Shown in pieces: positions 1-12,214 of a stretch of DNA of 64,000 bases. Each line of letters starts with the position of its first letter. Positions within the stretch are counted from its first letter, which is position 1. The notes beneath the pieces are model-generated. The model worked only from the letters and a program-made list of their open reading frames with translations. It was not told the origin of the DNA and ran no database searches. The position numbers and the translations under genes are program-made. Source of the stretch: Prunus persica (Eukaryota > Streptophyta > Magnoliopsida > Rosales > Rosaceae); the NCBI RefSeq assembly GCF_000346465.2, contig NC_034009.1, positions 19,859,606 to 19,923,605 on the forward strand. Direction: 5' to 3'.

Positions 1-1157
1 CAAGCAGAGAGCACACACACTAAACTGTTCTCCGTCGGAACCAAACCTGTCTCCACCATCTCATGAAACAATTTCAACGCTTCACCTGGTCGATTATTCT
101 GAGTATAACCCGCAATCATGGCATTCCAAGATACTACATTTCTTTCAGGCATGTCATTGAAAAACTTTCTTGCAGAGTTTAAGTCCCCCAATTTAGCATA
201 GCCATTAACCATACTAGTCCATGAAAACACATCCCTGACTTTCATGTTGTCAAAAGTCTCTTTAGCCGCTGTCAAGGAACCACATTTCACATACATATCC
301 AACAAAGCATTAAGCAAATTTAAGCTACAATTCACATTCTTCTTTTGTACATATTCATGAATGGTCTTCCCCACACCACCATTTCCCTTATCGGAACAAG
401 CAGAAAGCACCGCAATTATAGTAACCTCATTTGGCTCGACATCACTCACCAACATTGAGCCAAACAATTTCATAGCCTCATCTGAACAAGTACGAGTCGC
501 ATACCCATCAATCATCGTGGTCCAAGTCACAACATCTCTAACAAAAGTTTCATCAAAAACCTTGCGTGCAAGACTTAGGAACCCACCTTCAGCATAGTAA
601 TGCACCAACCCATTTCGTACCAGCAAATCAGAATCAAAACCCAACTTCCAAATCAGGCAATGAACTGAATGCCCCTCCAGGATTCTCGTAAACTGCTCGC
701 ACGCCTTGAGCGCGAAAATAAAACTTCTGCCGTCCATTTCGACGTGTTGACGGACCATTTGGCCAAAGAATGAAAACCCAATTGTTGGAATTTGAACTTT
801 ACAGTAGCCTCTGATCATCGTGTTCCACATATAAGTATTGGGTTTTTCAATTTGTGTAAAAAGAAGATGTGCATATTGAATGTCACCACCATCGGCGAGA
901 GCACAGAAGGCTAAAATCCTGCTGAGTGGAAATGTATGCGTGATGAGGCCAGTGCAAGTCATTTGCGCTTGAATTTGCTTCAACTCGAGCATGGTGGTGC
1001 AAGACTCCATGATTAGCAGAGTTGGGTTGGTGATTATTACGTTGGTCTTGGAGTTCCATATGGCTTTGGTGGTGGACATTGATGAGAATGGTTTCAGAGA
1101 TTGGAGGAGGACTTGGGGCCTGTAAGCAGAGAACAGAGAGTGGAACCAGGACTTCAT
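1..1157 (-). CDS. PLS-class PPR protein, 3' part beyond window
   Basis: About 385 codons are open from the ATG at 1157 to the window edge, with no stop. The first 26 residues (MKSWFHSLFSAYR... rich in S, R, K, hydrophobics, no acidic residue) look like a mitochondrial or plastid presequence; the next in-frame Met is at 1079. The rest is a string of PPR units of about 31-36 residues with the usual signatures: YMWNTMIRGY, VVTWTTMIDGY, NALLDMYVKCGSL, VFSWTSMVNGYAKLGDL, VVSWNAMIAGYTQ. The alternating P, L and S lengths mark the PLS subclass, whose members normally bind organelle RNA and often direct C-to-U editing through C-terminal E/DYW domains; that end is outside the window, so the exact function is unknown. 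No intron is seen in the coding part, as is usual for the family. Intactness here argues for a live gene. Confidence 0.9.
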   Translation of the reverse strand, partial: MKSWFHSLFSAYRPQVLLQSLKPFSSMSTTKAIWNSKTNVIITNPTLLIMESCTTMLELKQIQAQMTCTGLITHTFPLSRILAFCALADGGDIQYAHLLFTQIEKPNTYMWNTMIRGYCKVQIPTIGFSFFGQMVRQHVEMDGRSFIFALKACEQFTRILEGHSVHCLIWKLGFDSDLLVRNGLVHYYAEGGFLSLARKVFDETFVRDVVTWTTMIDGYATRTCSDEAMKLFGSMLVSDVEPNEVTIIAVLSACSDKGNGGVGKTIHEYVQKKNVNCSLNLLNALLDMYVKCGSLTAAKETFDNMKVRDVFSWTSMVNGYAKLGDLNSARKFFNDMPERNVVSWNAMIAGYTQNNRPGEALKLFHEMVETGLVPTENSLVCVLSA

Positions 1158-3800
1158 AACAGGGTGGGTATGGGCACACTGACTTTTGTATGCGACCAAA
1201 GAGTCCACTAGTAGGTGGTTTAGCTAGATCTGGAATGGAAGAAACATGACTTTGCTCATAGACTATCTGCAATGCCACTGCTTCTTGAAAACTTGATAGC
1301 CAGACACTGACAGCACAGAGAACCTGCAACCACATATAAACCTATCTTCAGCGAGTAGCAAGGACATATAATACTTCTTACCCTAAAGAATGTAATGCAA
1401 CTATAATACACAACAAACATGTATCTAAAACTGAGACACATGCAATTCAGTCATATGTGTGTATGCGAAAGAGAGAGAGAGAGCAAAGTTTTCAGTCAAA
1501 TGAGACTGCATCCATTTTCTTATTCATATGTTTGTCTTATTATAAACATAAGAGCAACTGATTCGTCCCAAGGGAGAATACTGCACAAGCCAACCATAAC
1601 CAGCAGTATATCATTGTGTTATGCCAGTCAAACTTGTTCATTCATGGCCCTTCATCTGACTATGGCCTCAAACATGTGTAAAAGCATCTCCATCACTTAT
1701 TCTTTAACTAATAAACAAACAAAACTCATTGTGCCTTTTGTGTTCATATAGTCAAAACAACAGCACAAATGCATCTTTACCAGAACATTAAACCATGAGT
1801 TAGACACATAGTCAATCCGTCCTATCTACAGCCACACTTCCTGCAAAAAAATAAATAGCAGCAAAAAAACATGGGAGATTGGGAATGTTCACTGAGATAG
1901 CCAGTTGCATGAAGACGATCACAGAACATAGAGACAACTATCAGATTCCAAGTGAGAATCCAGTGCATATCACACTCTAAGTAGTTCATTCCTCCAAAAA
2001 AAGATAATCCTATTCTAAATTTGGAACAATTAATCGTCAAACAATAATCATTAAACCATGATGCCGTTTTGATAGACAAGCTGCTAAAAACAAACCATAG
2101 AACCATACACTGCAAGTTTAAAATTACTTGGAAGATAAAAGTTACCAAAAGAATTGATTTAAGGGAGATGTCTGACAATAAATCACCACTACACTACAGG
2201 ATGAGACTTATTTCATAGTCATAACAGTACTACAGTAGTGAATGAGACTACAATATATTACCACACATTAAGTAGTCATATCATCTAAAAACCAAACTTA
2301 TGCTTCAGTGATATTTCCCATTCTTTTCCTTCACCCTACTGAAAATTCTAAAGCAGGCTAGGTAGAATTAATTACAAGCTTACCTTTGAGATGACTAACA
2401 GTTTGAAAGCAGTCCATAACTAGCCCTCTGGTGTCATAGAGATTTACATGAGTAATCGTTACAGTAGTTGGTGATATGCCCAAAAACAGCTCTGGTCAAT
2501 GAAGCAATACCTGTGCCACCTTCAAGCATCAGCAAATACATAAGGGAACATTATTAACTCCTACAGAGTGCAGATAAAAAGACATAACACACATTAATAT
2601 TTTCAGCAATCACAGCAATAAAAGAAACACTAGCGACAAAATTTGTGAATTTCAAGTATCAGGAATAATATTGCCCCTCACAAAATGAAACATCCAAAAC
2701 GCAAAGAAGAAGAGTTTAAGTTGTTGGCACAGAGGCAATAATTGTTATTGACCAAGAACACTGCTAGATACATCTTTAGCCTTATGAGAACGTCTTGTCT
2801 CATGCAAGCTTCAAAAATTAGCTCATTTCCACAGAGAGAGAGAGACTAGACAGTGAGGACTTATATTGCGTAGTTTGAAACATTATGAATATCAATGCAA
2901 CTAGAAGTACTGAAATGAAGTTACGATGAGATTAACTGCACCAGATCTACAGTATATAAACGTCCTAAAGGAGGGTTTTTATTTACCCTTTGGTTCTAAG
3001 CTCATACGTTCAGAAAGATTATGGCAAATCCACCTGTTTTAGGATACACAACCACCACCTCAGATCATATTAATCCAAATTCGAACTTTTTAGTAAGCCT
3101 AGTATTGATGGGTCAACTACTGTAACCACTCAAGGTGAGTTGCTTCATCTTTTCAGAACAATGCACACAACAAACATACCATCTAAAATTTCATTTCGCA
3201 GCAATGAAGCTAATAATAGATCATGAAATCAAAGTATTATTATTATTTCATTTAAAAACCGGAAAAGGGAAAAAGAGCAGCCAAAAAAAAATGGATATCA
3301 CTCACGGAGATAAATTGAACATAATGTGGCTCAGAATTCCCATTCTTTTGGCAGCAAAGAAAGGGAAAGAGAAGGCAATGAAAGGAACAAAATTCAGAAA
3401 CAAAACTTAAGATTCACAGTTTTCCAATTGAGGAGAAAATTGAAAAGGCAAGCACAGCTACCAAACACCAAATCTTTTCTGGTATTTTCCAACACTTTAG
3501 CCACCAAGCAGCAGATGAATTAGAGATATCCAAGTACAAGAAAACCAGAAGAAACAGAAAAGTACCTGAAGATGTTGAACCCATAGAACATAGATTTAGT
3601 ACTGAGAAATTGAGAGGGTTCTGGGTTTGGATCGGAAGCCCTAGCAGGCACTCATTGCTTGGAGGTAGGAACTTTGGGATGGAGGAAACCAGTCAATTTG
3701 GAAACCCTAACCGGAGCGGAGCGGAGCCTGCTGAGGTGAGCTTCGAAAGCATGAAAATGGTGGTCTCTCTCTCTTCCACTGTGTTCACTTACTGCACGTG
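1158..3800 (-). other. Probable 5' leader and leader intron of the PPR gene
   Basis: No conserved coding sequence is seen. On the minus strand a good donor (CAG followed by GTACTT) lies at 3566/3565 and a good acceptor (TTGCAG) at 1324/1323, so a leader exon at about 3566-3750 could join to a second leader exon reading into the ATG at 1157. The leader exon would contain one short upstream ORF. Further small exons between are possible. The promoter would lie near 3750-3850, where CT-rich tracts occur. The splice model is inferred from signals only. Confidence 0.35.
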
Positions 3801-4164
3801 GGCGTGGATAAAGTGGACGACGAGCCGTTCTTGAATCGCGAACCCTTTTAGGTATGTCTTCTGAAGAGGTGCTTGCAACCTTGAAGCTCTACTGGATTGC
3901 GACCTTGAAAAGGTAGGGTTGATGGTTATTTTCTTAATATCTGTGGGATTATGTGAAATAGGATTTGTTTGATTGCTTGGGATTTTGTTAAATTGGTTTT
4001 GGGTTTTATTGCTTTTGGTTAGGTTTTTTGAATATTCATGCTCATCCATTTGGGTTTGACCAATTGTATTTAGATTGATCTGGATATGTGAATCAGGAAA
4101 CTTGAGATTTTCCGTTTGATGTAGTGGATGCTGTTGTGTTCATGTTATTGTGCAGTCGTATTTT

Positions 4165-4262
4165 TGTTATGTTGCTGTTATATTGCTGTTATATTGTGGT
4201 TATATTGCCTTTATATTGCTGTTATATTGTCTTCTTATTGCCTGGTTATTGTGGTTGTACTG
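4165..4262 (+). repeat. TATTG-rich imperfect tandem repeat
   Basis: Several copies of a 9-24 bp unit built on TATATTGCTGT and TATATTGTGG follow one another. It sits just upstream of the transposase scrap at 4311. The flanking DNA at 3800-4164 shows no gene. Confidence 0.6.
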
Positions 4263-4310
4263 TGGTAATGAAATGTTGTTTTGTCATGGTCAGAAATGAA
4301 GACAATTGTT

Positions 4311-4450
4311 ATTCTGGTTTGCTACAATGGAAAATGGGTAAACTTAAAAGAAGATGTGCAAATACGAAGGGGGTGACTCAAAAAACTTAATAGTTCCACG
4401 GACCGTCACATTTGATGAACTATTGAATTGTGTGCATCATATTGGTAATA
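4311..4450 (+). pseudogene. MULE transposase N-terminal fragment, frameshifted
   Basis: One frame reads VCYNGKWVNLKEDVQ and another continues KYEGGDSKNLIVPRTVTFDELL. Together they match the start of many plant Mutator-type transposases, where a 'GKW' block precedes 'YEGG...VPR.ITYxEL' (a PB1-like domain). The frame changes near 4355 and nothing recognisable follows, so this is a short relic. The stretch 4451-5060 holds no gene that I can support. Confidence 0.55.
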
Positions 4451-5087
4451 CAAATTTGGTATTTTCCCAAATTTCCAATTTTATATGCAATGCTTTGTAT
4501 TTGTTTTTCGGTCGTATCACGTTTCTATATTTTCGTTGTTCTTCAGATTTTGTCATTTTTAATTTTTCTGTGATTTGAGTATATTCAGAAATTGGGCATT
4601 TCCCAGTAATGTAATTTTCCGATTTTCTAATTTGTCAATTTCGTTTTCTATGTTTTTAAAATTTCCAAAAATTGCTTAGTTACAAAATCCATTTTTGGCC
4701 TGAAATCCAATTTTATTGCTATTATTGTAATGCTCTAATGCTCTAAATTATAGCCAAGGAGTAAATGGTGTACATTTCAATCCAATCAATTTAATGCACC
4801 AACTACATACCTAATTTCGTCATATATAGACATACAACTAACTCCTTGAACACAATATAAAATAGACAAGAAAGACAAACATTCTCCAGTAAAGATGACC
4901 ATATTTTTGTTTACAAGTTTTCAATAAATATAATTGTGAGACTGAATATACTTTTAAAATTTATTTTTGCAAACTGCAGTTGTCAATTGTCCCTGACAAT
5001 AGTTAAAGATGTCGGACGTACGGCCTCCAAACGAAGATGTCAGTTACCCGGGAGACCAATCGTGGCATGTGCCGTTCCCATCTCTAC

Positions 5088-5192
5088 CTCTGACTCCAAT
5101 TGCCACCCTATTGCAATTATATTGGCCTAATATTGCCACTATATTGTTGTATATTGCCCAAATATTGTGGTTCTATTGTATGTATATTGACT
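5088..5192 (+). repeat. Second TATTG-rich repeat block
   Basis: ATTG/TATTG pentamers recur at irregular 5-12 bp spacing, like the block at 4165-4262. The two blocks flank the transposase scrap and may be parts of one decayed element. From 5193 to 6094 the DNA is AT-rich and I see no gene. Confidence 0.5.
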
Positions 5193-6094
5193 AGGGCTCG
5201 TCATTGGGTTTAGAGTTTAGGGCCTACTTTATTCAAAAACAAGAAGAAGAGGAGAAAGGAACAACGTGCCTTTCAAAAAGAGGTACTTAGCTGCATCATA
5301 ATTACACCGTAAGACATTGTAAGAAATAATTATTAAAAATTATTTAGAAAAAAAGAAGGGTATGAATAAATATGCAAATGCTTGGTGATGGGTTGAAAAA
5401 AAGCATGATTGTATTTGGTGGTGTGATTATGTTTGGTGATATGATATGTTGTTCAACTTAATCTTCATATATATAATTGTTGTATTAATAAGTGACACAA
5501 ATTAATCTCGTAATCATCCCATCATTAATTAGTAATGGGTCAAGATGAGTAAATGAAATGAAACAAAACAAGAAACCCAAAATAAACACAAATAACAATT
5601 TTCAATACCCTTTCATTGCCACTATATCACCAGTTTATTGCGTTTTATGCAGAAATGAATTATGCACTTCCTCTATTTTCTACCCATTATGCAAATTTTG
5701 TGTTATGTATATGATTGGTTTGAGCACAGAAAAATGAACAAAACTACACGGACCAAATGTCAAAAAAGGATACAAAAAAGAATAGAAGTCAGTGGAAATG
5801 AACACGTCATTTCAAACAAGTGAACTGTCATACCTTCATAAAGAGCAAGTATGCTTATATATCAAGCAGTACGAAATAGTTGAACTTCACAATCTAAATA
5901 ATAAGTAGGCTAACCATGATTGCAACTCGAAAACAAAACCCAAAAATGGAATCAATGTATGTGCCATGTAAGGCAATTAGCCACTGCCACTGACTGTACA
6001 ATATTACATTTCACCTTGCTACACAGAATACCTAAACCAAATAGCTTTTATTATTATTTGCTAGGCTCCCTGCACCAGCTTTCTTGCGTGTGGA

Positions 6095-6379
6095 AGACAT
6101 TTTTTCAATTACACGCAATTTATGATTTTTTAATTTTTTTTTTTCCAATTGTGTTTTTCTGGATGGTTGTTTTAAAAGTTTTCTATATCACTAGTATTTA
6201 TCTAGATGCATGTCTCAACCTTTTTTTTTCTTTTATCGGGGGTAAACTGTTAATACGTGCATCTAGAAAAATACGAGCAATAAAGGAAAACTTTTAAGAT
6301 GGTCATCTAGAAAAATATAATTGCAAAAAAAAAAAAAAAAATGTAAATCGCGTGTAGTGTGTGTGATTGAAAAAAGTCT
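6095..6379. repeat. Small inverted-repeat (MITE-like) element
   Basis: AGACATTTTTTCAATTACAC at the left and GTGTGATTGAAAAAAGTCT at the right are near-perfect inverted copies about 285 bp apart. The interior has T-rich and A-rich tracts and no coding potential. No clear target-site duplication was found, so its boundaries are approximate. Confidence 0.45.
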
Positions 6380-6381
6380 AA

Positions 6382-6774
6382 GAGCATCCACAATGGGCTA
6401 CCTAAACCACCTCCTTAGACAAATTTTATGGAGGATTTGGAAAAATACATCTCCAACCATGCTCCCTATCCACCTCCTAAAATAGAGAGACCTCTAGGAG
6501 CTCCAATCTGAGGAGAGAGAAAGGACTCCTAGTGGCCCCTATAGTTAATGCTGCTTTATTTAATGAGTATTTCAAACCTTTAATTAATATTTATTAATAT
6601 TAATATTATTTTTTAATAGAAATTGACCAATTAAAAAAGAGTTATATCATTTATGACTCCCTAAACTAGAGAGCATGATTGTAATTTAAATTTTATAGAG
6701 AGCTCCTAAAATAACTTTTATATGTTTTTAGCTCAAATTTAACTGAAAAATAGAAAGCATGATTGTGGATGCTC
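6382..6774. mobile_element. Tourist-like MITE, 393 bp, TSD TAA
   Basis: The ends GAGCATCCACAAT and ATTGTGGATGCTC are inverted copies. Both are flanked by TAA (6379-6381 and 6775-6777), the 3-bp target duplication typical of PIF/Harbinger elements. The interior is non-coding and AT-rich. This class is moved in trans by Harbinger transposases, none of which is in this window. Confidence 0.85.
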
Positions 6775-6883
6775 TAATTAGTTTTAGGAGCTAAGACTAT
6801 TCATAAAAGTTATTCAAATTCTCCAAATTGATTTTTATACTCCAATTATTGAATGAATGTTGGCCGTGTGAACATTTTTTTTA

Positions 6884-7295
6884 GGGCTAACGACAAAAGA
6901 CACCCTGCTGGTTTAGGGTTATTCTCGAATTGGACCACACAGTATCAATTTTATCAATTTACGCCCTGACGTTTTGAACATCGTCCAATTTTATCCTTCC
7001 GTTAAGTTGACTAGACAATCAATCGTTAACTGCTGACGTGGCACCCGTGGGACCCACCTCACCAGCGATTTGACCATTCATCTCATGCCATCTGAAGGGC
7101 AGTTTTGGGTTTCTACAATTTTTTTATTTTAAAAAAAAAACTGAACATTGCGCCCAAAATTGGGCACGCTTTGCAAGAAGACGATTGAAGTAAAAGCCCC
7201 AAATCGTCATTCGTCCTCAACCTCAGTTGGAGATCGAAGAGAAAGCCCCAAAATTGTCCTAAACCCTAACATAAATCCTAAATTTCCATAGCTGA
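6884..7295 (+). repeat. MULE-1 left TIR
   Basis: About 410 bp, matching 12215-12627 in inverted orientation apart from scattered substitutions and small indels. It runs up to about 75 bp before the GRF gene start, so it probably supplies that gene's promoter and leader. Confidence 0.88.
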
Positions 7296-7369
7296 GGCTC
7301 AGATATACGATTTCGAAGAAGTGAGCCGCCCGATTATATTGGATCCTTAACCCAGAAAACGAAGGAGAA

Positions 7370-7665
7370 ATGGAGCATCAGGCAATGGTGTGTTGGTGTG
7401 CTAAGAATGCGAGAATTCGAACTTCGTGGACAATTTCGAATCCTGGGAGGCGATTCGCTGTGTGTGCAAAGGTAAAAAACTGGATTTGGTGCAAATATTA
7501 GAATTTGAATTGTAGCAGGTGCAAATGTTAATTTACAGAGTGAGTTTTGTGCAGGGTAGAGGAGGTTGTGATTTCTGGATTTGGTATGATGTAGAAATGT
7601 GTGAAAGGTCTAAAGTTGTGATTCCGGGGTTGCTAAAATTGCGAGATAAGTTGGAGAATCACTAG
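7370..7665 (+). CDS. GRF-type zinc-finger protein carried by MULE-1 (two exons)
   Basis: Exon 1 is 7370-7471 and exon 2 is 7555-7665, joined by an intron with GT at 7472 and CAG ending at 7554; the product is 70 residues. The GRF zinc finger is clear: C8-x-C10, an RTSW motif at residues 17-20, NPGRRF at 24-29, C32, C39, then a W-x-x-x-W/D block (W42, W44, D46). GRF fingers bind single-stranded nucleic acid in several DNA-repair enzymes; small plant GRF proteins of the At4g04775 type are of unknown function and normally continue into a coiled coil and a C-terminal membrane helix. Here a TAG stops the protein at 7663, but a basic segment followed by a hydrophobic run (RRREK, then LWAALVV) continues in the +1 frame, suggesting a C-terminal frameshift. 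The gene starts just inside the left TIR and is convergent with MURA. Confidence 0.78.
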
Positions 7666-7799
7666 CAAAGGCTAGACGTAGAGAGAAGGTTCTTTGGGCA
7701 GCATTGGTGGTGTCGTGAATGCTTGTTGCAATGTCCTTCTTTGGACGGAATGGTGGATCAGATGGACTGAAGATGAAGACTTTGGAATTGGCATGAAAG

Positions 7800-8330
7800 G
7801 GGGTATTTTAGGGATGCACTGTGCTTTTGGTATGGGGAGTACTGTGCTTTTAGTTAGGTATGCACTGTGCCTTTGGTATGGAAAGCAGTGTGGTTTTGGT
7901 TATGTAATGGGAATGAACATTTTGCATTTTGGTTATGTAATGGGAATGGCTATGTAATCTGCATACAGTGTGAAATTTTGGTAATGCAATGGCCTGTTCA
8001 TTCCAACAACTTGTGTGTACAACGTACGAGCATATTGATTTTCACTTGTAACATTACAACAAAATATGCCACCTAATAACATATCCACTTGTAGCATCAC
8101 AACAAAATAGGCCACATAACAGCATTTACAACCTTCCAAAATAACAGAACCTGTGTTCCAAAAAAAAACATAACCTATTTTCCAAAACAAGCGTACATGT
8201 TTTCCAAAAACACAGTACCTGTTTACCAAAAAAACAGAACCTGTCTTACATATTTGATCACAAGTTATCTTCCTAACACAAGGCAACTTGTCTTCCAACA
8301 TAACATAATAACATAATAACCTAATCCAAC
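7800..8330. repeat. Degenerate short tandem repeats inside MULE-1
   Basis: At 7800-7955 phrases such as GCACTGTGCTTTTGGTATGG and TTATGTAATGGGAATG recur, and at 8140-8330 units of about 25 bp with AACCTGT and TTCCAAAA(A)n recur. No gene is seen between the GRF stop and the MURA end (7666-8398). The region may form the convergent 3' ends of the two transcripts. Confidence 0.6.
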
Positions 8331-8398
8331 CAGCTAATAAAGGTAAAACTGTCTCTTGCGCAAAATAACCAAACTAGCTAATACAACACAGACAATCA

Positions 8399-11300
8399 TC
8401 ATTCCTTGCTCAAGTTTGATGCCCCCACAACCATAGGTCGTTTCCTTAATAAATAAGAATTGCCAATTGAAGCTTCAATTGATGCAGGAGGGGCAGATCC
8501 AGTTGCAGGTGTTGAGGATGGAGTAGCTGAATCAGTTGGTGGTGCATTTGAACTTTCAGCTGCATTGGTGGCCTTTCTCTTTCATTTTCCTTTCTGCACA
8601 GATCTTGCAGGCTTAGCTCGCCTTGTTTTTGTACTGGGACCAACTTCACTTGTTTGAGTAGTTTGCTGGGATGAGACAACAAATCAAACATGTTAGTTGC
8701 ATCATATTCCAAAAACATTAACATTTATAACATTAAGAAATGTTCATCCTTAGATGTTTACCTCAACCTTCCTCTTTTTGATTTTTGTTTTTGGAGGGAG
8801 ATTCCTATGACAAGTCATTTTATTGTGGCCCTTTCTTCCACATTGGCCACACCTCAGTGAGTCTTGAACTTTGGTAACAACATTGGCCTTGTTGCTGCAT
8901 TCACCTGCTTCCTTCCTTCTAGCCTTTCTTGGCCTTCCAGGTTGTTTGGAGTATGAAGGAGGCACACATGGTGGCATATTAGTTCTATCCCACAACTCCA
9001 TCTCATTCATAGGTAGTATGAGGTTTTCATATGCCTTAAAATATGTCTAAGTGTGATAACATGCATCCACATAATCCATTACGTTCAGGCCCCCATTGTA
9101 ATTTATAGCTGCCACTCCATGAACATAAGGCCAACCAATCGAATCTCATTCTCTGCAAGAACAGTTCCTCAAATCCAAGTCCACAATATACTATGAAATC
9201 CCACCACTGCCAACTTGAAATTTTCCTCCACCTAACCACATAGTCACACAATCACCTGCTTTTGCTTTATTAATCTTTACCTTCTTAAAAATCTTGGGGC
9301 AAATTTCCTTTGTCCAATTCTTCATTTTGTCCCTTTTGCCTTGTATCCTCCTCATCAACTTACACCTAACTATCTCAAGCATGGTCAGTATTGGCTTATC
9401 TCTGCATGCCAATATGAATGAGTTGAAGGACTCACACATATTGTTTAAAAGCATATCACACTTCACATGAGTGCTGAAGTGTGATAGAGACCATTGCCTA
9501 GGAGGTTTTCCTGGTTCAGTCAGCCAAGCATAAGCATCCATATCAAGGTTTTTCAGCTCTCCATCTGTCTTGCAAACTGTGGAACAGTTGTTGCTTTTGC
9601 AGCACCCCAGAATTTGTCAGACAAAGCTTTCCCTTTGAATTGTAATATGAAGTTGGTGAACAGATGTCTTGCACAAAACTTGTGTTCACTATTAGGAACA
9701 ACTTGCTCAAAAGCTAGTAATAATCCTTTTTGCTTGTCTGATATGAAAGTGTATCCAAACTGGTTAACAATCTCTACATCCTTTACCAGTAATTCCAGAA
9801 ACCAAACCCATGACTCCTTACACTCAGACTCAACCACTGCATATGCAATCACCCATGTTTTATTATTAGCATCTATACCAACTGCTGCTAAAAATTGCCC
9901 TCTATATACACCTTTCAAGAAGCAGCCATCCAATCCAATAATGGGTCTGCATCCAGCAATGAACCCTGCTTTACATGCACCTAGGCACACATATAACCTT
10001 TGAAACACTGGATGACCCAATTGTTCATTGAAATCACATTGAACTTTGGTTGTTGTTCCTGGATTGGTCTTCCTTAACTCTTCACAATAATCCCAAATTC
10101 TGGAGTATTGCTCTGTGTATATTCCCTCAATCTGTCTCAATGCCCTTTCTTTTGCCCTATAAACTTGTTGCCTAGAAACTCCAGTCTTATAATCCTTCTC
10201 CACAGTCTCCATGAATGAGCTAACTGGCCAACTTGGATTGCTCTTCAATGTTTCCATATATTTGGCACGCAGCCAACTAGACTTCACAGTGGGGTTCTCC
10301 CAAACAATACCACAAGTGTGTTCACCCTCATATTTCTTAATCTGCAGGGTCTTCTCATGCTACATTTTGGAAGCATATATCTCCCATTGGCAATCTGGAT
10401 ATGCACAAACTGCCTTTAGCTTTAAAGCCTCACTTCTTACAAATACAACATCCCTATTCCTCTTTATAAATTGTTCTCTCACAGCCGCTCTAAAAACTTT
10501 ACAATCGCTAAACTTCATCCCAACCTCAAACTCTAGATCTACCATGTCAGTTGTCGGATTAAACTCTGGCCATCTATCCATCATTGGAGTGTCATCATCA
10601 CAGTCATATTTAGGCTGCACATTATTAGAATCATACTCCTCTGAATCCAGTTTAACATCTGCACCCTAATCCCAAGATTCAACCCCAGCATTTGTTGACT
10701 CTGGCTCTTTTCCTTTTGCCCCCTCTCCAACCCACTCAGTTTGTTTGTCCACCCATTCATCAAAATGGACATCATCATCATTATCATCACAACTAAAGTT
10801 AGGGTCTGCAAAATCAGAGTCAAAACTGTCTGCTGACTCCTCCTCATCATGACAGATTGTGGTCCTTGTTCTTGCTTTTCTTGTCTTTATTGGATGACAT
10901 CTTGATAAGTTGCTCTTTTCTACACTTTCTTCACACAATCTTTTTCTGAACTAGTCCCTCAATCACTGTATTGGACCTTTGGTCTTCTTTATCACGTGTC
11001 TTTTTTACATTTTTACTCCTTCTTTTACCAAAAGCTCTTGCCCTCCTTTTCCCAAAAAACAGAACTGACTTTATTTTTCCCTTTGTCTACAATGGCAGGA
11101 GATTCCCTCTTAACAGCTCTTTCTTTGTCTTTTTGCACAGCAGATGATTCCATCTCTACTGTCTTTTTTTTGCCTTTTTCAGAAACACCTTGTCCTGCAC
11201 AAGATTCCCTTGGCTTTTGTGTACCCCAACCACTTTGTTCCCTATTTGGGTCTTCATTGAGCTCTTCTATCACCACACTTTTTTTTTTTTGTTGTTGCCT

Positions 11301-11753
11301 CTATTGTTTGCATTTCCCACCAACAGGAACACTAGCCCCATAATTGTCATTAAGCTCCTCAATCACAACTCCTCTGTTAGGCACAATATCAGCTTCTACA
11401 TCAACAAACATATTTGATCCTGATTGACTATAAAACCAACGCTCATAACTATCAACCCCATGATGTAGGAAGATGTCTATTAGCCTTGTCTCTGGTACAA
11501 ATACAAGCATGTCTATGACATCTTGATCATCATTAAGCTTTGTTAGGCCACTATTGCTATAGATAGGGATACTATAACAGTAACTAATCACCCCATCATA
11601 GCCTAACTCCCTCACCATATTGTCTATCTCGGTCATTGACATTCTATCCTTGTCACAATAATCAAACCAAGCTACACTGCCAGAAGCATAACAGTTACCA
11701 CAGATTTGACCACTATGGTACATTCGAATAGAAAACAATTCAGGATCACCTAC
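8399..11753 (-). pseudogene. MURA-type MULE transposase, decayed
   Basis: Reading right to left: a PB1-like N-terminal block (WFDYCDKDRMSMTEID, from the first in-frame ATG at 11723), an acidic low-complexity linker, a MuDR DNA-binding-type block (FEVGMKFSDCKVFRAAV, CxxPxCxW, 10620-10360), the MULE DDE domain (10287-9553) with the first Asp in IIGLDGCF (near 9930), second Asp in FISDKQKG (near 9738) and CARHL, a SWIM-like finger (CSCRE), and a CCHC knuckle (C-x2-C-x4-H-x4-C, near 8830). An acceptor TGTAG at 11753 suggests a leader intron from a GTAAGA near 12243. A final exon probably follows a GTAAAC donor near 8760. Damage: in-frame stops at 11301, 10666, 10360, 9191, near 9148 and near 9045, a frameshift at about 9560 and another between 11025 and 10938. 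In the SWIM finger the third Cys is replaced by Tyr. It cannot make an active enzyme. Confidence 0.93.
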
Positions 11754-12214
11754 ATATTACATGTCCCAAACATGGATTATTTTCAGTTCAAACATAAAAC
11801 ACAACACAAAACACAGTATTCAAACATTACACAAAAACCATAACTGACTTTTCAATTATTTTCAGTTTAGGACCATTATACAAAAGTCCAAATTTTTATT
11901 AAACAACCATTTTCACACCTTTCCACCTAACACTTTTGCATTATTAAAAGCAGAAGCTTAGAGTATTAAAGGCAGACATTGCCAGCACATGCTTGGCTTG
12001 AAAGACTACCTATATTCGAAATCTGCAAGAAGGCCATCTATATTTGACAAAATCTTTCATACTTCTCCCACTAATCCACTAAACCCTATAAAACACAACA
12101 TTCAAACTAGAATAACCCTTACGACCTCTAACCCATTCAACACAGATATCCCAAATTGCAAAAATTTAAACCAACTTATCGTACAATGGATGCGGAGCGC
12201 CTGGAGCCCTGAAA

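Noticed and set aside
883..1335. 150-codon minus-strand frame overlapping the PPR gene
   Set aside because: It is out of phase with the clear PPR frame starting at 1157 and has no recognisable domain.
6870..6883. Target duplication of MULE-1
   Set aside because: Both flanks are T/A homopolymers that do not match exactly over 9 bp, so no duplication is claimed.
9494..10669. Plus-strand frames of 169 and 152 codons in MULE-1
   Set aside because: Antisense shadows of the transposase pseudogene.
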